Source: Pohlia nutans
Lineage: Eukaryota; Streptophyta; Bryopsida; Bryales; Mniaceae
DNA length: 64,000 bases
Assembly (NCBI GenBank): GCA_022496805.1
Contig: CM040103.1
Span: 9,628,001 to 9,692,000, forward strand
Direction: 5' to 3'
Positions 1 through 12,192 of this stretch are shown here, one piece after another. The number at the start of each line of letters is the position of its first letter. Position 1 is the stretch's first letter. The notes beneath the pieces were generated by a model. It was not told the origin of the DNA. It did not search any database and was given only the letters and a program-made list of their open reading frames with translations. Position numbers and translations under genes: made by a program.

Positions 1-109
1 CAACGGTGAAGTTTTCTACATGAATACCAATCAAGAGATACAATTGCCTTTCTAAAAGCATCACGAGAAAGTGATAAAATTTTAAGAATGAACATGGTCC
101 TTTAGGGGT

Positions 110-434
110 TAAAGATGATTTATCAAAATAAGTAAAATCAAATAATAGAAACCATACCATCTCATAGTGCATGTTATTCCAATTTCATCACGATGTTTTT
201 AAAAAAAAATCCATTAATTCATGATTTTTAATTGATTTTCAAGAGAAAACCTTGTAAAATCAATAAAAAAATATATATATTAAAGAAATATATGATAAAT
301 CCAACCGTACATATGTGATCTTCACATTGGCATTTACAACTTTTCTTTGTACATCAACTCCATATTCGGCTTTCATCAAACATTTTATAACAAATCTTTG
401 AAAACAGTGTTGAACTGGGACGTTAAAAGGTTAA
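110..434 (-). mobile_element. Truncated TTAA element, family A
   Basis: The right part matches full-length family A copies near 11.6, 17.4 and 54.6 kb, ending in the shared ACAGTGTTGAACTGGGACG stretch and a TTAA at 431-434. The other end is lost near position 110. The terminal AGGTTAA is a degenerate form of the family end GGGTTAA. No coding capacity is visible. Confidence 0.6.
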
Positions 435-760
435 ACATCCCCAATTACAGTATCTAATATAGCAAATAAACCAAACCAGACATAAAATAAGTTGTCTTAA
501 TTTGAATGTAGGTAACGTGTGCAAGGTTGTTGAATTGAATCTGGAGTATGGGGAGTTTTCAGCCATGCAAGATCAACATTTTTGTTGCATGATAAATTTA
601 TTTGCAAGACAAAGAAACTGTACATGATGCTTGATTTGCTACCAGGAAGCTTCATGGTGACGGTTAACACGACGCCCCCACATTAGGATCTAAAGTAAGG
701 TGGACATAACTAACTTAAACCATCCAAGATCCAATTCTGCATCCTATCCTTGACTTCAAA
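435..760. other. Intergenic, nothing recognised
   Basis: AT-rich sequence with no sustained reading frame, RNA gene or paired repeat seen by eye. Confidence 0.5.
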
Positions 761-857
761 TTCCACCTTGGAATTGATTCAATTCCACCTCGGAATTGAT
801 TCAATTCCACCTCGGAATTGATTCAATTCCACCTCGGAATTGATTCAATTCCACCTC
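761..857. repeat. 22-bp minisatellite, four copies
   Basis: The unit GGAATTGATTCAATTCCACC(TC) recurs at 770, 792, 814 and 836 with an exact 22-bp period. Each unit contains the palindrome GGAATTGATTCAATTCC, so the array can fold into repeated hairpins or a cruciform. Copies are almost identical, which suggests recent expansion. Confidence 0.9.
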
Positions 858-1129
858 ACTTTTAGAGAGCCACTGAATGCCGTATGTGATAAATGGAATT
901 GGGAGTAAATAGAGCAATTTTAGGTACTTCAATGACTGATATTGAAATCACAAAATGATGATTAAGAAATAAATAAAATAAAGAAAGCAATTTAGTATAG
1001 CAATCAAGTAAATTCCTTGGGTGTAAATGGGGCGATTCAAGGTAACTTCGCTATTAACTCTAAGTTGATTTAGAATGATTATAGAGCATTTTTGGAATGC
1101 TCATGGCCCCCACCTAGAGACTATTTTGT

Positions 1130-1363
1130 ATTTTTAAGATAAACTACTTTGAAAATTCATAGAATTCACAATTTTCGTCAAAAAATGATATTATTTCACT
1201 TGGATTCAACTCCACTAAGGAGAATCATGTCAAATTGGGTTGGAAAGTAGACTTGATTTCCTATTTGAAAATATATTTTTATTTTTTATAATTTTTTATA
1301 TCTTGGACACTCGTAAAAAAGGGCAGCGACCATAAAATGGTCGTTCGGTCACTTAGGGGTTAA
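1130..1363 (-). mobile_element. Truncated TTAA element, family B
   Basis: Read on the minus strand it starts TTAACCCCTAAGTGACCG and then shows the palindrome CGACCATTTTATGGTCG, as in full-length B copies at 43.4 and 54.0 kb. Similarity runs about 230 bp and then decays. Its terminal TTAA (1360-1363) is shared with the next element. Confidence 0.7.
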
Positions 1364-2429
1364 ACCTGAAGTGCCTAAGCATTCATTTTTGAGACGATGT
1401 ACATATTTCATCCATGTTTTCTCATCCGTCATGCACTTTTTGGAGCGTGGATTTCTTACTATAGATTTTATGGGAAGTTAGCTTCATGCATGCCTGATCT
1501 AATTAGAAAGGGGATAATTTGTGAATTATTTTTGCCTCACTTCATGTTGTTGTGATTCACCAAAAAGTTCTAAGATCTTGATTCAAAAGTGATCTTGAAA
1601 AAGTCAACACATATTATTAACCCTTAAACGTCCTCACCCTCTCCAAATTTGGCAATTTTGCAAAGATGCATTGTAAAATGCAATCTACAAGGATATTTTG
1701 CACTTGATGTATGAACAAAAGTTGTGCATATCAATTTTAAATTCTATCCATACGGTTAGATCTGGAATTGTTGTCACCAATATTTTAGTATAAAATTTGA
1801 AATTTGAAATTGAAAATTCTTTTTTAATTTGATTACAAATAAGATACTAACAATTTGTCAATGAAATTTTGTTGTGATTAGTTGAAATGTAATATTGTAA
1901 GTATAGTGATTTTTGGAGAGTTTTTGGTTGCTTAATTTTATGAGTTTACTTTTTTTAAGATCACTTTTACGTTGAAATCTTTGAAAATTTGGGTGAATCA
2001 CTACAATGTGAAATGAGGGAAAAAAAATTCACAAATCATCAAAAAGTGAATCACGGATGAGAACTTTATGTTTGATTTTGTACAACGTCCATTTTCTCAA
2101 CGGTTGGACGTATAGGGGTTAAGCAACCAAAATCTCCAAAAATCTCTACACTTAAAGTATTACATTTTTAACCAACAAATTTCATTCACAATCCGTCAAT
2201 ATCCTTTTTGTAATTGAATTACAAAAAAAAATTGAAGTTCGAGTTTCAAAATTTATACAAGAATATTGGTGATGGCAATCATAAATCTAACCGTATGGAT
2301 ATAATTTAAAATTCATAATGTACAACTTTTATTCATACAACAAGTTCAAATATCCCTCTTTGTTACATTTTATAATACATCTTTGTAATTCTTCAAATCT
2401 AAAGAGGGTTGTAGGCATTTAGGGGTTAA
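1360..2429. mobile_element. TTAA element family C, split by a nested C copy
   Basis: The two halves (1360-1620 and 2123-2429) together align with a complete family C element such as 42779-43308. They are separated by another C element at 1617-2122. Ends are TTAA at 1360-1363 and 2426-2429. Near the left end an imperfect GCATTC...GACGATGT pair replaces the ATGCAT...GCATG palindrome of intact copies. Non-coding and non-autonomous. Confidence 0.8.
1617..2122 (-). mobile_element. TTAA element family C, inserted inside another C
   Basis: 506 bp including TTAA at both ends. The terminal repeats are TTAACCCTTAAACGTCC on the left and, read inward from the right, TTAACCCCTATACGTCC. The host C element reads continuously ...ATTATTAA then GCAACCAAAATCTCC once the insert and one TTAA are removed, so the target-site duplication is exactly TTAA. 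Confidence 0.85.
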
Positions 2430-2461
2430 ATGAATAGTAATAGCCTATAACTTTCACCTTA

Positions 2462-3129
2462 GAGGCGGTTTACACTACGGACTAAGAATTCGTCCCATGC
2501 AACTCTAAAATCAGTGATTGGCTCCATCAACTCGTTCCGGGGTGACTTGAGTTTACACTACAAGGAAATAAGAAAAGTGGCCAAAGGAGTTGAGGTCCTC
2601 AAAAGCCCTAGAAATAGGCCTAGTGGATAATGTTGAAGGGTCCTCCAAATTTTGTGGTGAGGGAGGCAAAAAGGGTTCCCTCCTTGCCGAACAAGGAGAC
2701 CATGTGCTTGAAATGCCGTTTTATTATTATTCTTAATCCTTTCATGACCAAGAATTCATGGTTTTAAAACGACAAATTCAATCATTCATATAATGAAAAG
2801 TATGATCCAGATAGGACCAAATTTTATATCACCAGAATTAGTAAAGAACATTGCATGTGTTGATCAAAAAGATAAATAAATTTGAACAATAGAAACGTCA
2901 CATAAAACCGACTCAAAACTGCAAAAAAAATATGAAGCCATATTTGGTTGATTGGTCATGAAAGGGTTAAGTCCCAATTCAAGTTCGGTTTACACTTAGT
3001 GAGAGGCCCAAGGGCTTTAAAAATTATATATTTTTAAAGTGTGACCATGGAAGTGTGACCATAAAGTGTGACCATGGAATTAATTAATTTTCCTTGGTCA
3101 CTGCTCTTGGTCCGTAGTGTAACCGCCCC
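2462..3129. mobile_element. Harbinger-type MITE with TTA target duplication
   Basis: Terminal inverted repeats GAGGCGGTTTACACTACGGA and, from the right, GGGGCGGTTACACTACGGAC are flanked by TTA at 2459-2461 and 3130-3132. A 3-bp TWA duplication and GG-rich ends are typical of PIF/Harbinger elements (family knowledge). It carries a nested TTAA element at 2733-2970. A related element lies at 14267. Confidence 0.75.
2733..2970. mobile_element. TTAA element family D
   Basis: 238 bp with ends TTAATCCTTTCATGACCAA and, from the right, TTAACCCTTTCATGACCAA, giving about 18 of 19 matching terminal positions. TTAA lies at both edges. It is nested inside the Harbinger-type MITE. A weak ACCA...TGGT palindrome lies just inside the left end. 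Confidence 0.8.
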
Positions 3130-3490
3130 TTATGGGCACTGGAGATGCTTGGTCCACACTGGTCTCATGATTTGGCACAGCAATCCCACACTTGTCTGTA
3201 TCTAACTTATCTCTAATAAGGCTGAAAATTTACAAATTGATGACGACTTAATCATATGGGATTTTTTTTTAAACAAATGATCACTTTATTTCATTGCCAA
3301 AAGATTTCATAACAAACAAAGCACATGGAACCAAATCAGAGAACCAATCATATTTGAATTCCAAATGCTGTACCTAGTAAAGAATATTAAGCCCCATTTT
3401 TTTTGTTTTTTAAAAACAAATGTCCACTTTATTCCATTGCAAATAAGACACCACACTCATTGTATTTCCTGTGGTTTTTCTCCGTGAAGC

Positions 3491-4300
3491 TTAACCCCTA
3501 AGAGTCCCTAAATTTTTTGGGCTTAAAATCATCATTGCTTTTGATGTGTTATAAGTCCAAATGTTAGTGAGGTATGGGAATCTCAACCGTACAATCTTTT
3601 AATATACATGTTCTAAATCATGTGGATCAATTTTGGGGTCATTTGGCCATAAACATTGCAAGATCATAATGTTTTAGTGCTAAAAAAGAGTGCTGAAATT
3701 TTTCTAGCAACATAGTTAGAGGTGAAATTTGCTTTCAAAATTACTCAAATGAAGAAACTTTGAACTATAAAGTAGTTCAAAATCATCATATAAACACATT
3801 GGTACCAAAAAAGCCTCATGAAAAAATTTAATGTGCCCTAAAATGGCCTTGCGATGTCAAAAGTATCCCGAAAAGTGATCCATTTGAACCAAAAAGTAAA
3901 AAGTGTACAAACTAGACCCGTGCACTAAAATGACTTCCAAACATTTATAAAAACATGGATTGATCTAAACAAATTACAATGATAATTAGACTTCAAGGGA
4001 AATTCAACCCAACAAGTTTTATTGAGAACATACTTGGAATGAAGGATATACAAGCCCCCGAAGTTGTTATCAATAATCACAAAACAATCCCCCAAAAAAA
4101 TACCTACTTTTAAATGATCATAAAAAACTCAATACATCTCTCATTTATCTGAAATTTGAACCATACATTTCATACATCATACGGGGAGTTTTTGCAAAAT
4201 TTCATATAAATTAGACATGTTTCGCAAAAGTTACAGCTCTTCAAAGGTGAATATCCCCCAAAAATGTCCAAATATGGACGCTAAGACTGTCAGGGGTTAA
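3491..4300. mobile_element. TTAA element, about 810 bp
   Basis: Left end TTAACCCCTAAGAGTCCC, right end read inward TTAACCCCTGACAGTCTTAG followed by the palindrome GTCCATATTTGGAC. The internal sequence has no sustained reading frame. Outer termini match better than the interior, so pairing of these two ends is probable but not proven. Confidence 0.6.
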
Positions 4301-5590
4301 CTAGCGATGTAAAACAATCAGGAAATGATATTTGGCAAAATTTTAAGCTTACAATCATGTTTCAATAAAACTTCTTCATGTTTTGTTAATTTTCTTCACA
4401 AAATCTTGCTATCTTCACAAAAAATATAGAGAAAATTTTACGGAATTTAGCAAAGAAATTAAAAATCGTTGATCACACTATAAAGGACGCAAAATGTGTG
4501 ACACTGAAACAGTGGTAAAAAATTTCATGCATTCATCAAAAATGAATAAAAATGAGCCACAAATTTTATAAATTACAATGAAAAAAATAAAATATTATGT
4601 AGCCTCTCCAATAATTATGAAGTATAATAAAATCAATGAGACAGTTTATAACATAAAATCTATTTAATAAAAATTTGACTAAAAGATATCATAGTGATTT
4701 AGAGATGTATTAAAAAATAGTATCATGATTCAACCAATGAATATTTTAAAATATATTCTATCTTAGAATTTCAAAATTGAGATAAAAGCCAATTGATCAT
4801 CTAGATTGCTTGGAATATTTCATAAAAGAAAATTAATTATCATAAAGACCTCTTTTCCCATGAAACTATGGACATCATAATTTTATATTAAAATTATGTT
4901 TTACATACATTAAAAGTGGTATTTCATCAAAATTTATTTCTATTAAAAAAGGTATAATGGTTGGACTAATTAGTGTATCAAAGAAGTGAACAAATGTCTA
5001 GACAAATGTTCAAATATAATCGATAGTTTTTTTCTATTGAATATTTTCTTTTGACTTCATGTTGATTTCAGTCAATTTAGCAGGCAACTTAGTCCGTTAA
5101 AATGTTATCATTAATATTTATCCAAAATAAAATAAATAAAACTTATCTAAGCTTCTTCCATCATAAACATGTTTTTATAACCAAGAAACAAAATCATTTC
5201 TATTTAATTTGTACTTTGATAATTGCCAAATAAAAAAATGTTTTAATATCAAACTTGTAACTCATAATTATAGAAAATTGTTATTATTATTGGCCCAGTA
5301 GTCTATGTATATGTATATGTATGTATATATATATATATAAGCAAATCTCGTGTTGCAATGCAACAAAAAACTAAATAAACTTGATCAAAAAACATGGACT
5401 CCATTGCAAAAAATGTTGATCGAAAGAAATTGAAAAAATTTGAGTATAAATGAAAATAATCTTACATAACAGGCAAATGAATGAAAATGGATGAAAACGG
5501 TATATGATGAGATATTAGATGATAAACGATGGATGTACGACTTGGATGAAAACGTGATGGATTTTGTGACATAAGGGTCGTGACACTTTG
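4301..5590. other. Intergenic AT-rich sequence
   Basis: No gene seen. The part from about 4300 to 4460 resembles 18100-18330 (both follow a TTAA end and share a 'tttggcaaaattttaagcttacaatca'-like stretch with differences), so it is probably a fragment of another repeat family. A short TA/TG microsatellite lies at 5305-5340. Confidence 0.5.
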
Positions 5591-5593
5591 CAT

Positions 5594-5601
<8 letters not shown>

Positions 5602-5644
<43 letters not shown>
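5602..5644. repeat. (TA)n microsatellite
   Basis: About 21 uninterrupted TA dinucleotides. A small open frame reading IYIYIY across it is an artefact of the repeat. Confidence 0.95.
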
Positions 5645-5649
<5 letters not shown>

Positions 5650-6770
5650 TGATGTGCTACAATTGGTTTTAATTAGGAGTTTCACACACCAAACTTCAGC
5701 TATCTTCTTGGAACGACAATCATTGATGGTAGGAACTTTAATAAGATTTCAAAATAACCTAAAAATTAATTAGATAAAAAAGTTTATGAGAATTTAAATA
5801 CTTTTTTTTAATAAATAATGTATAAGGCGTACTAATAAAAATCCAGTTGATCTATTACACATAACATTCTTTAGCAACCCCATTGTTCACCCTTGAGAAT
5901 CAACATCATAGGCGATAATCATTGCAGGAATCATAATTATCTCGAGAATCAAAATCACCTCTACCAAATGATGGTTTGGCAACTCAACAAACTTATGTTA
6001 AATTTTAATAGTTTTTGCATGTTTGACATTATCAAGCAAAAGGATGTGTTGCAATACTAGCTAAAGAATGTTATGATAGGCACATAGTAAAGGTTTATTT
6101 TATAACGACAAAAAATTTTGTGGTCATGCATGTTGGAATGAACTTTCTATTTGTGTACCGGTAGTGTATTTCTATTAAAAGAAAAATCCATAAATTATAT
6201 ATTGCAAAACTTTGGAAATTAAACAACGTCGCATATTCCATTAGTGGGCATTAACTAAGATTAAAAGAGAGCATTTGAAAAAATCAATTTTCCTAATATT
6301 CTCTAAAGCAACACATATCTAAATCAACATTTGAAAACCTAAACCGATTTCTAATCACAATGCTCTCTATAAAGACAACTTTGAATTTTAGGCTTATTTC
6401 ATTTGGAAGTCAACCCAATCGATAAAAACAATTAAGTATTTATTTTACAAGCAGGTTGATATTCCAACGAAGTGGGCTTTCAGCTTTCAAGTATAAAGTC
6501 TTTGGACTTGAACAAGGTCCCAATTTTACAACTTCAACCTTGTTTCCTTAGGTCGGTTCAAAGTTTTGAAACCACATATTTGCGCTACACATGCCACCAC
6601 GTAGTCCTAGTATAAAACCCTTAGATCCATTTTGCTACTTTCGGGCAATCGTATTCACTTGGTTGAAATTTGCAAACTTTGGGTTGGGCAAACAATGGGC
6701 TCTAAATGCATAGTGGACCTCAATTAGAACATAATTGTATTAGTGGGTTTCACGCTTTTAAGTTTAATAA
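5645..6770. other. Intergenic, nothing recognised
   Basis: AT-rich sequence without a plausible coding frame, RNA gene or paired terminal repeats. Confidence 0.5.
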
Positions 6771-7265
6771 ATTCTTTGTTGACCCTAAAAAGACAAACCT
6801 ATTATTGTCCTTGTCAAGGATCAATATTTAAAGCTTACGATGCCATTCAAAATAGTACACAAACATCATCCAACATGAAGAGAAAGGTTGCATATTTTGG
6901 CCTCAACGTCCTTATTGAATAGACCATCCTAATACCGTACTCATCAAGGACCAATAAGACTTATGACCATTCAAGAGAATGAACATTGAAAGTTGTTCAA
7001 CGGAAGGGAAAAAAAGGTCATCATTTTGCCATCTACGTCCTTCCTTGAATTAAACCCTAAAAACACCAGCCTATTATCGTACGAGTCATCAAGGACAAAC
7101 ACTGAGACTTAAAACCATTCAACATAATGAACAAGTGGCTAGTCGCATATTCTCCGTCTTAGTATTCACCCTAAATTTACTTTTACACCTTGTTTGTACT
7201 GTTCAACCATGTAACTTCATGAAAACAAAGCGTTTCCATAGTATCTTCCGTGGTGGGCAAAGACA
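6770..7265. repeat. Degenerate tandem repeat with a second copy near 29 kb
   Basis: Three degenerate units of roughly 120-150 bp share 'catcaaggac', 'agactta' or 'gcttacga', and 'ccattca' words around 6810, 6945 and 7085. The last part (7130-7265, containing AAGTGGCTAGTCGC) is repeated at 29148-29270, upstream of the acyl carrier protein gene. No coding content is seen. Confidence 0.5.
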
Positions 7266-7795
7266 ATAAATATTGTACATAAATAGGAAAAAAATCTCTT
7301 TTCTTTGCCACAACCGGTCCTATTGCCCTTGGTTCGCTGCGATGTTTCAAAAGAATGAAAATGTCCTGTTGTTAAAAAAATACAAAACAAAGAAAAGTAA
7401 GTTTTTCAGTCCAAGAAAGTACATTGAACTTAGAAGTGTGAAACCGACTATTATTGAGCAGTAAGACTGTTGGTACAGTCCATAGGCCTGAGCCCTTTTG
7501 AGTCCTTTTGGAGCCTTGGTTGTGATATTATTATTGCTATGCCATGATGATGAGGATTCATCAATTCCAGGCCAGGCTGCTCCACGTGTATGCCTGTAAA
7601 TATCTTCAAACTTCTCTTATTTTTAAAAATTTATTACTGGGCAGAAAATTGAATGTACATTCCGAAAGTATCTCCAATTTTTTTATATATTTTTAATATT
7701 TTTTGAAACTACAAGACGTTTTATTCCAATATCCCCAAATTTGAACCTCCTTCATGCACAACTGGGTCCATCAGTTGTGCAATAAGGTTGAATGC

Positions 7796-8625
7796 TCTAA
7801 CCCCTAAATACCTACAACCTTCTCCGGATTTGGAGAATTGCAAAGATGCATTATAAAATGCAACTAAGAGGGATATTTTGAACTTGATGTATGAATAAAA
7901 GTTGTACATTTGAGTTAACCGAAACATAACATTTAATAGCCTTCATGCCCACAGCCTTTCCTTCATGCACTATGCTCATCATCTTGAGCCTCCACATGTC
8001 CATTTAGCTATTGATGAAGTATTGTTGGATGTGGAATATTCCACACCGTCTTTTGTAGAGCTAAGGCAAAGACGGTGTATGTTATTGAATGTCATGAAAT
8101 AAAGAGGACTCTGTACATAATCTATGGGGAATCAACAATCTTATACAAGCAATTTTTGACATGCCTTGCACATAAATAGTTGTTTGTTCCCTTCATGAAA
8201 AGAGCGGTAGGCTTGGGGTAACACGTGGGAATTTTTCTCTAGCACTGGAGAGGTCACGAATTCTACTCCTATGGGTAGTGTAGGGTCTTGCTACAAATTA
8301 TTATTCAACTCACCATAAACTAGTTTGTCGTCTTATTGAACTGAAAACCAGTTCAAGGTGAGTATGAGGTGAGTTTCCACTTTGAGACACTCTTTTTGGT
8401 TAACTCTATTATGAATTCTAGATTCTATCCATGTGGTTAGATATATGATTACTATCATCAATATTTTGTACAAAAATTTGAAACTCAAAATCCAAAATTC
8501 TTTTCTAATTCCATTACATATGAGATATTGACAATTTGTGGATGAAATTGTTGTGGGTTGAAATGTCAAACTCTAAGTGCAATGATTTTTGGAGATTTTT
8601 TGGTTGCTTAATTTTAATTTTTAGT
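7796..8625 (-). mobile_element. TTAA element family C remnant interrupted by a 500-bp insertion
   Basis: 7798-7910 and 8411-8620 align with the left and middle parts of family C. The left terminus reads TAACCCCTAAATACC, a degraded TTAA end, and the right end is lost. The interrupting segment is 7911-8410. Confidence 0.65.
7911..8410. mobile_element. 500-bp insertion in family C element, SINE-like core
   Basis: It separates GTTGTACATT from ATGAATTCTAGATTC, which are adjacent in intact C copies. Its edges are GAGTTAACCGAAA and, read from the right, GAGTTAACCAAAA. Around 8205-8300 are a box-A-like GCGGTAGGCTTGGGG and a box-B-like GGTCACGAATTCTACTCC in the order of a tRNA-derived Pol III promoter. 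This may be a degraded SINE within a larger element. Confidence 0.45.
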
Positions 8626-9099
8626 GGAAAGCTGGCATTGCCGAGGGATTTGCCTAGGCACGTGGTGCCCAATTCCAAATATGCACAGTGATGTTGTCTA
8701 GGCAGCTCCCTTGGGAGCGCCACCTTTTCTACTAGTGTTAGAAAACCACAAATAAAACCTGCAATCGTCAATACCATTTTTCTAAACCAGCTCCGACCTA
8801 TGGTCATCACTCGAATATAAAGAATTCAAAAACAGGTGCATAACCGGATGAGATCTACGCCGTCTCCATGATACCAAAAGCAAAAATTCCAAGAAAGCAC
8901 ACTCAGTAAAGGAATTTGACGGTGTTGGATTTTGATGGGTACAGTGCTGTACCAATTCCTTTGGTTGGTGATGGGCCCCAATGAACAGCACATTGTCTTT
9001 GGTATCTCAAGGATTCCTGTGCAGTTTTCACACATTTTAGTACGACAAGGTAGTTGAGGGGAGTCCAACACGCCTAACCTCCATTCGAAACATGCTCTT

Positions 9100-9690
9100 A
9101 AATGTTACGCAATTTTGTATGCTGAAACATTCAATATTTTCATGCACTTAAAAGGTCGGTTTACGCTTCTCGCGACAAGTCATGAAAAAGCTGACTAATG
9201 CAATGATGGCTAAGTGATCTCGACTCGTAGACAAATTCTTGCATTCTTGAAGAATGTTACACATTATTTATTAAATTTTGGAACAAAACTTAAGTTTCAT
9301 TGCAAAGAGAGTACATTGGTAGAAAGAAGTTGGTGCCTCCCAGGAAAAATCATTATGCATGCGTGAATTGGGCACTACTTGCGAGGGCATCTCCCTCGGC
9401 AGTGCCATCTTTTCTACAAGTGGAACTCGGCCAGAACGGGGCCCAATGTTACACATTTTTGTGTGTTGAAACATTCAAACCCAATCTTGTGGAAAACGTT
9501 GACCTTTGATAGCTTCTTGCATGCACTTAAGTTTGGTTTATGTATGTGAAGACAAGTCATTAGACAAGGTTGGCCAAGGCATGATGGCATACATGACAAT
9601 AAAATAATGGGTTGTAAAAGGTTGAGTATTGTCCTTGTTTTGTAGACACGTTCTTGAGATCATACAGAATGATTGGTTGATAGAACAAGA
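9100..9690. repeat. Diverged direct duplication, about 340 bp apart
   Basis: 9107-9310 and 9447-9680 share the order AATGTTACnCA, TTGAAACATTCAA, CATGCACTTAA, GGT(C)GGTTTA and GACAAGTCAT, then GTAGACA...TTCTTG. Copies are strongly diverged. Short frames across them look like chance frames. Confidence 0.45.
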
Positions 9691-9699
9691 ACATCTTGC

Positions 9700-10550
9700 A
9701 AAATGTGTCGTCGTATAATGTAAACATGCCAATGGCCGCACATGCAACACTCAAATCGTTCCTCGCGACAATGTAGAAACTTACACTATCTCAAATTTTG
9801 AAAGATTGTGGTACGTCAAAGCTGGGATTCACCTTGAAAAAATCACACTCAAAAAAATGTTTTGTACAATAACTTTTATTGCACATCAAACACATTGGAT
9901 ATGAATTTTAATGGAAATGTACTTAGAGCTCTCATCATGTGGCTTGCGGTGATTCGGACAATACCTTACATTGCTATTGGAATTGTGCGGTGAAATTGTG
10001 CAGTTATTGACATGTCTACTATGATTGAAATTGTGCGGTCATTGAAACTATGTGGTTATTAACATGTTTACTATAGGTGTCTATAACAAATTTGAATTGT
10101 ATGGACAAGTATAAAGTCAAAAGTACAAGTTCCTAATTTTGATTATTAAAGCCTATTATTAAATTTGTTTTTTCTACATATGGATGGGAATTCTTATTCA
10201 ATGTCTAAACACTTGTGTGTGTTCTCTTGGAATGCAAACTTGTGAATAACAAAAAGTCAATCAAATGATGCTTTTAAACATTGCTAGATTAGAAACTATA
10301 ATGTTTGACGATAAAGTTGAATTTTGTTTTCTTCTCTTAGTGGCCAAAATCATCCATATTAATGTCAATTTGGAATCGAGATCTCAAAAGGGGAAAAAAA
10401 AAAAACAACAACTACAGTAACATAGCTATTTTTTGATTTTAAACAATTTTTTCCAACTCAAATCATTCAAGCTATTTTCATATTTTACATAGGGTCCTAA
10501 TTACAAAATGAGTCGTAAAAATGGTTCACCATGTAGTGTATTATGGATTT
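9700..10550. other. Intergenic, nothing recognised
   Basis: AT-rich sequence. A local 'gaaattgtgcggt' word recurs three times near 9985-10050. No gene or RNA seen. Confidence 0.45.
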
Positions 10551-10559
10551 TTTTGCTTG

Positions 10560-11077
10560 TTTTTCTTAATCTGAATTTAGGCCATGAAAATGAGTTCTAT
10601 TGCAATTGATCTCATTTAACAAAATGAAGCTTGTCAAGTCTACTTTCTACTCCACTTTGGATTTTTGAAAATTTTGAAAATTGAGTGTTTTATTGCAATT
10701 ACAAGTTCAATAGCTATTACCATGGTGAAGCAAAAATTTCTAAATTTGAGTACATCTTGTAATTGATACTCCCTGTGTCCCATAAAATCTGTCTCGTAGG
10801 TTCTCTCAAATCTACCTCTTGAGGTAGATTTGAGAGAACCTACGGGACAAATTTTATGGGACAGAGGGAGTATGAATTTTCTTTACAATCACTTCATAAA
10901 ATCATAGTAATTTCAAATTTTCACCAAAATTTATGAAAAATTCATGATTTGTAATACACACGTGGCTTCATCTACTAAAAATATAAAGTTGGGTTCTTGT
11001 GTTACTTATTGTGGCAAAATTGAATATGACAAGTAAAGCATGATTCCATGGTCATAGGCTCGACCTTCAGGGGTTAA
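10560..11077. mobile_element. Truncated TTAA element, family E-like
   Basis: 10565-10720 resembles 11110-11280 of the neighbouring family E element (TAACAAAATG...AAGTCTA.TTTCTACTCCA). Its right end is GGGGTTAA at 11070-11077, shared with the next element. The left terminus is not visible. A Stowaway element is inserted within it. Confidence 0.5.
10769..10870. mobile_element. Stowaway MITE, 102 bp, nearly perfect hairpin
   Basis: Starts CTCCCTGTGTCCCATAAAAT and ends with its inverted counterpart, flanked by TA at 10767-10768 and 10871-10872. CTCCCTCYGTCCC ends and TA duplication define Stowaway (Tc1/mariner-derived) MITEs. The two arms pair almost completely through GAGGTAGATTTGAGAGAACC, so the element is a single long hairpin. 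Confidence 0.95.
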
Positions 11078-11650
11078 CCCTTAAACGCCTAAATGACCAA
11101 TTTTGGCTGAGCATGTTTTGCTGCAGCTGAAATGCGATTTTGGCCATCAAGATGATACTTTTTTAATTCGAGCTTAACTAACAAAATGTAGCTTACAAAG
11201 TCTAGTTTCTACTCCATTTTGAAATTTTGAAAAATTCTTAAAATTGAATGATTTATAGAAATTACAAGTTGAGGGTGTATTACCATGGCACCTCCACAAT
11301 GTTCCACGGTTTTAGGTTTTTCCACTGTATTTTTAAATTTAGAAATATTTTTTGAGCACGGTAAACAAACTAATGTTTTTCTTTGTAATTTACACAATTG
11401 ACAAGTTTTTTGTATTTTTAAAATATAGTTTATAATTGATGTGAATTTTCTTTGCTTTTACCACTTCGAAAAATCACGATAATTTAAATTGTGCATTAAT
11501 AATTTTGAAAAAATCATATATTGTAATTGACATCTGGTTTCATGTAGGAAAAATAAGAATTTATTTTTTTATTCAATAATAATGGTGAGAGATGGCATAC
11601 AGTATAAAGTTTTTCCACCACAGTAACAGGGTCAGGCATTTAAGGGTTAA
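11074..11650 (+). mobile_element. TTAA element family E
   Basis: 577 bp. Left end TTAACCCTTAAACGCCTAAA, right end read inward TTAACCCTTAAATGCCTGAC. TTAA at both edges is shared with neighbours on both sides. The short palindrome CCAATTTTGG starts about 24 nt inside the left end. Non-coding. Confidence 0.8.
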
Positions 11651-12192
11651 CCCTTTAGCGCGCTGGCGTCCAGATTCTGGACGCCGGATGAATTTCAGCA
11701 GCTCGTTTTCTGTAGGTACCGGATGTTTTTCATCCATTTTTTTTTTTTCATTCTTGTGCTAGTTGAATACCATTTGTACGGTATGGATCTTCCAAATAAG
11801 ATAATGTGAATTTTTGAATATTTACAAAAGTGATTGATGTCAAGTTTCAATCTTAGTTCAAAAAGAAAGACCTTAAATATGATTTTCCATAGTAAGTAGA
11901 ATCAAATAATGGAAACCATACCATCTTGTAGTGCATGTCATTCTAATTTCATTACAATTTTTTTAAATTTTTTTGTGTTAATTTTGGATTTTTAATTGAA
12001 TTTAAAGAGAACACCTTTCAAAATTACTTTAAAAATATTAATAATTAATATGACGAATCCAACCGTACGGATGTTATCTACACATTGACATTTACAACTT
12101 TGTTTTGTACATCAACTCCATTTCCGTTTTTCATCAACCATTTTATAACAAATCTTTGAAAACAGTGTTGAATCGGGACGTTAAAGGGTTAA
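11647..12192 (+). mobile_element. TTAA element family A, full length
   Basis: 546 bp. The left end TTAACCCTTTAGCGCGCTG is followed by the perfect palindrome GCGTCCAGATTCTGGACGC at about 11666-11684. The right end read inward is TTAACCCTTTAACGTCCCG. It abuts family E through a single shared TTAA. Full-length relatives are 17354-17900 (opposite orientation) and 54586-55124. Confidence 0.85.

Noticed and set aside
5588..5773. 61-codon plus-strand frame
   Set aside because: It runs through a TA microsatellite (IYIYIY) and has no other support.
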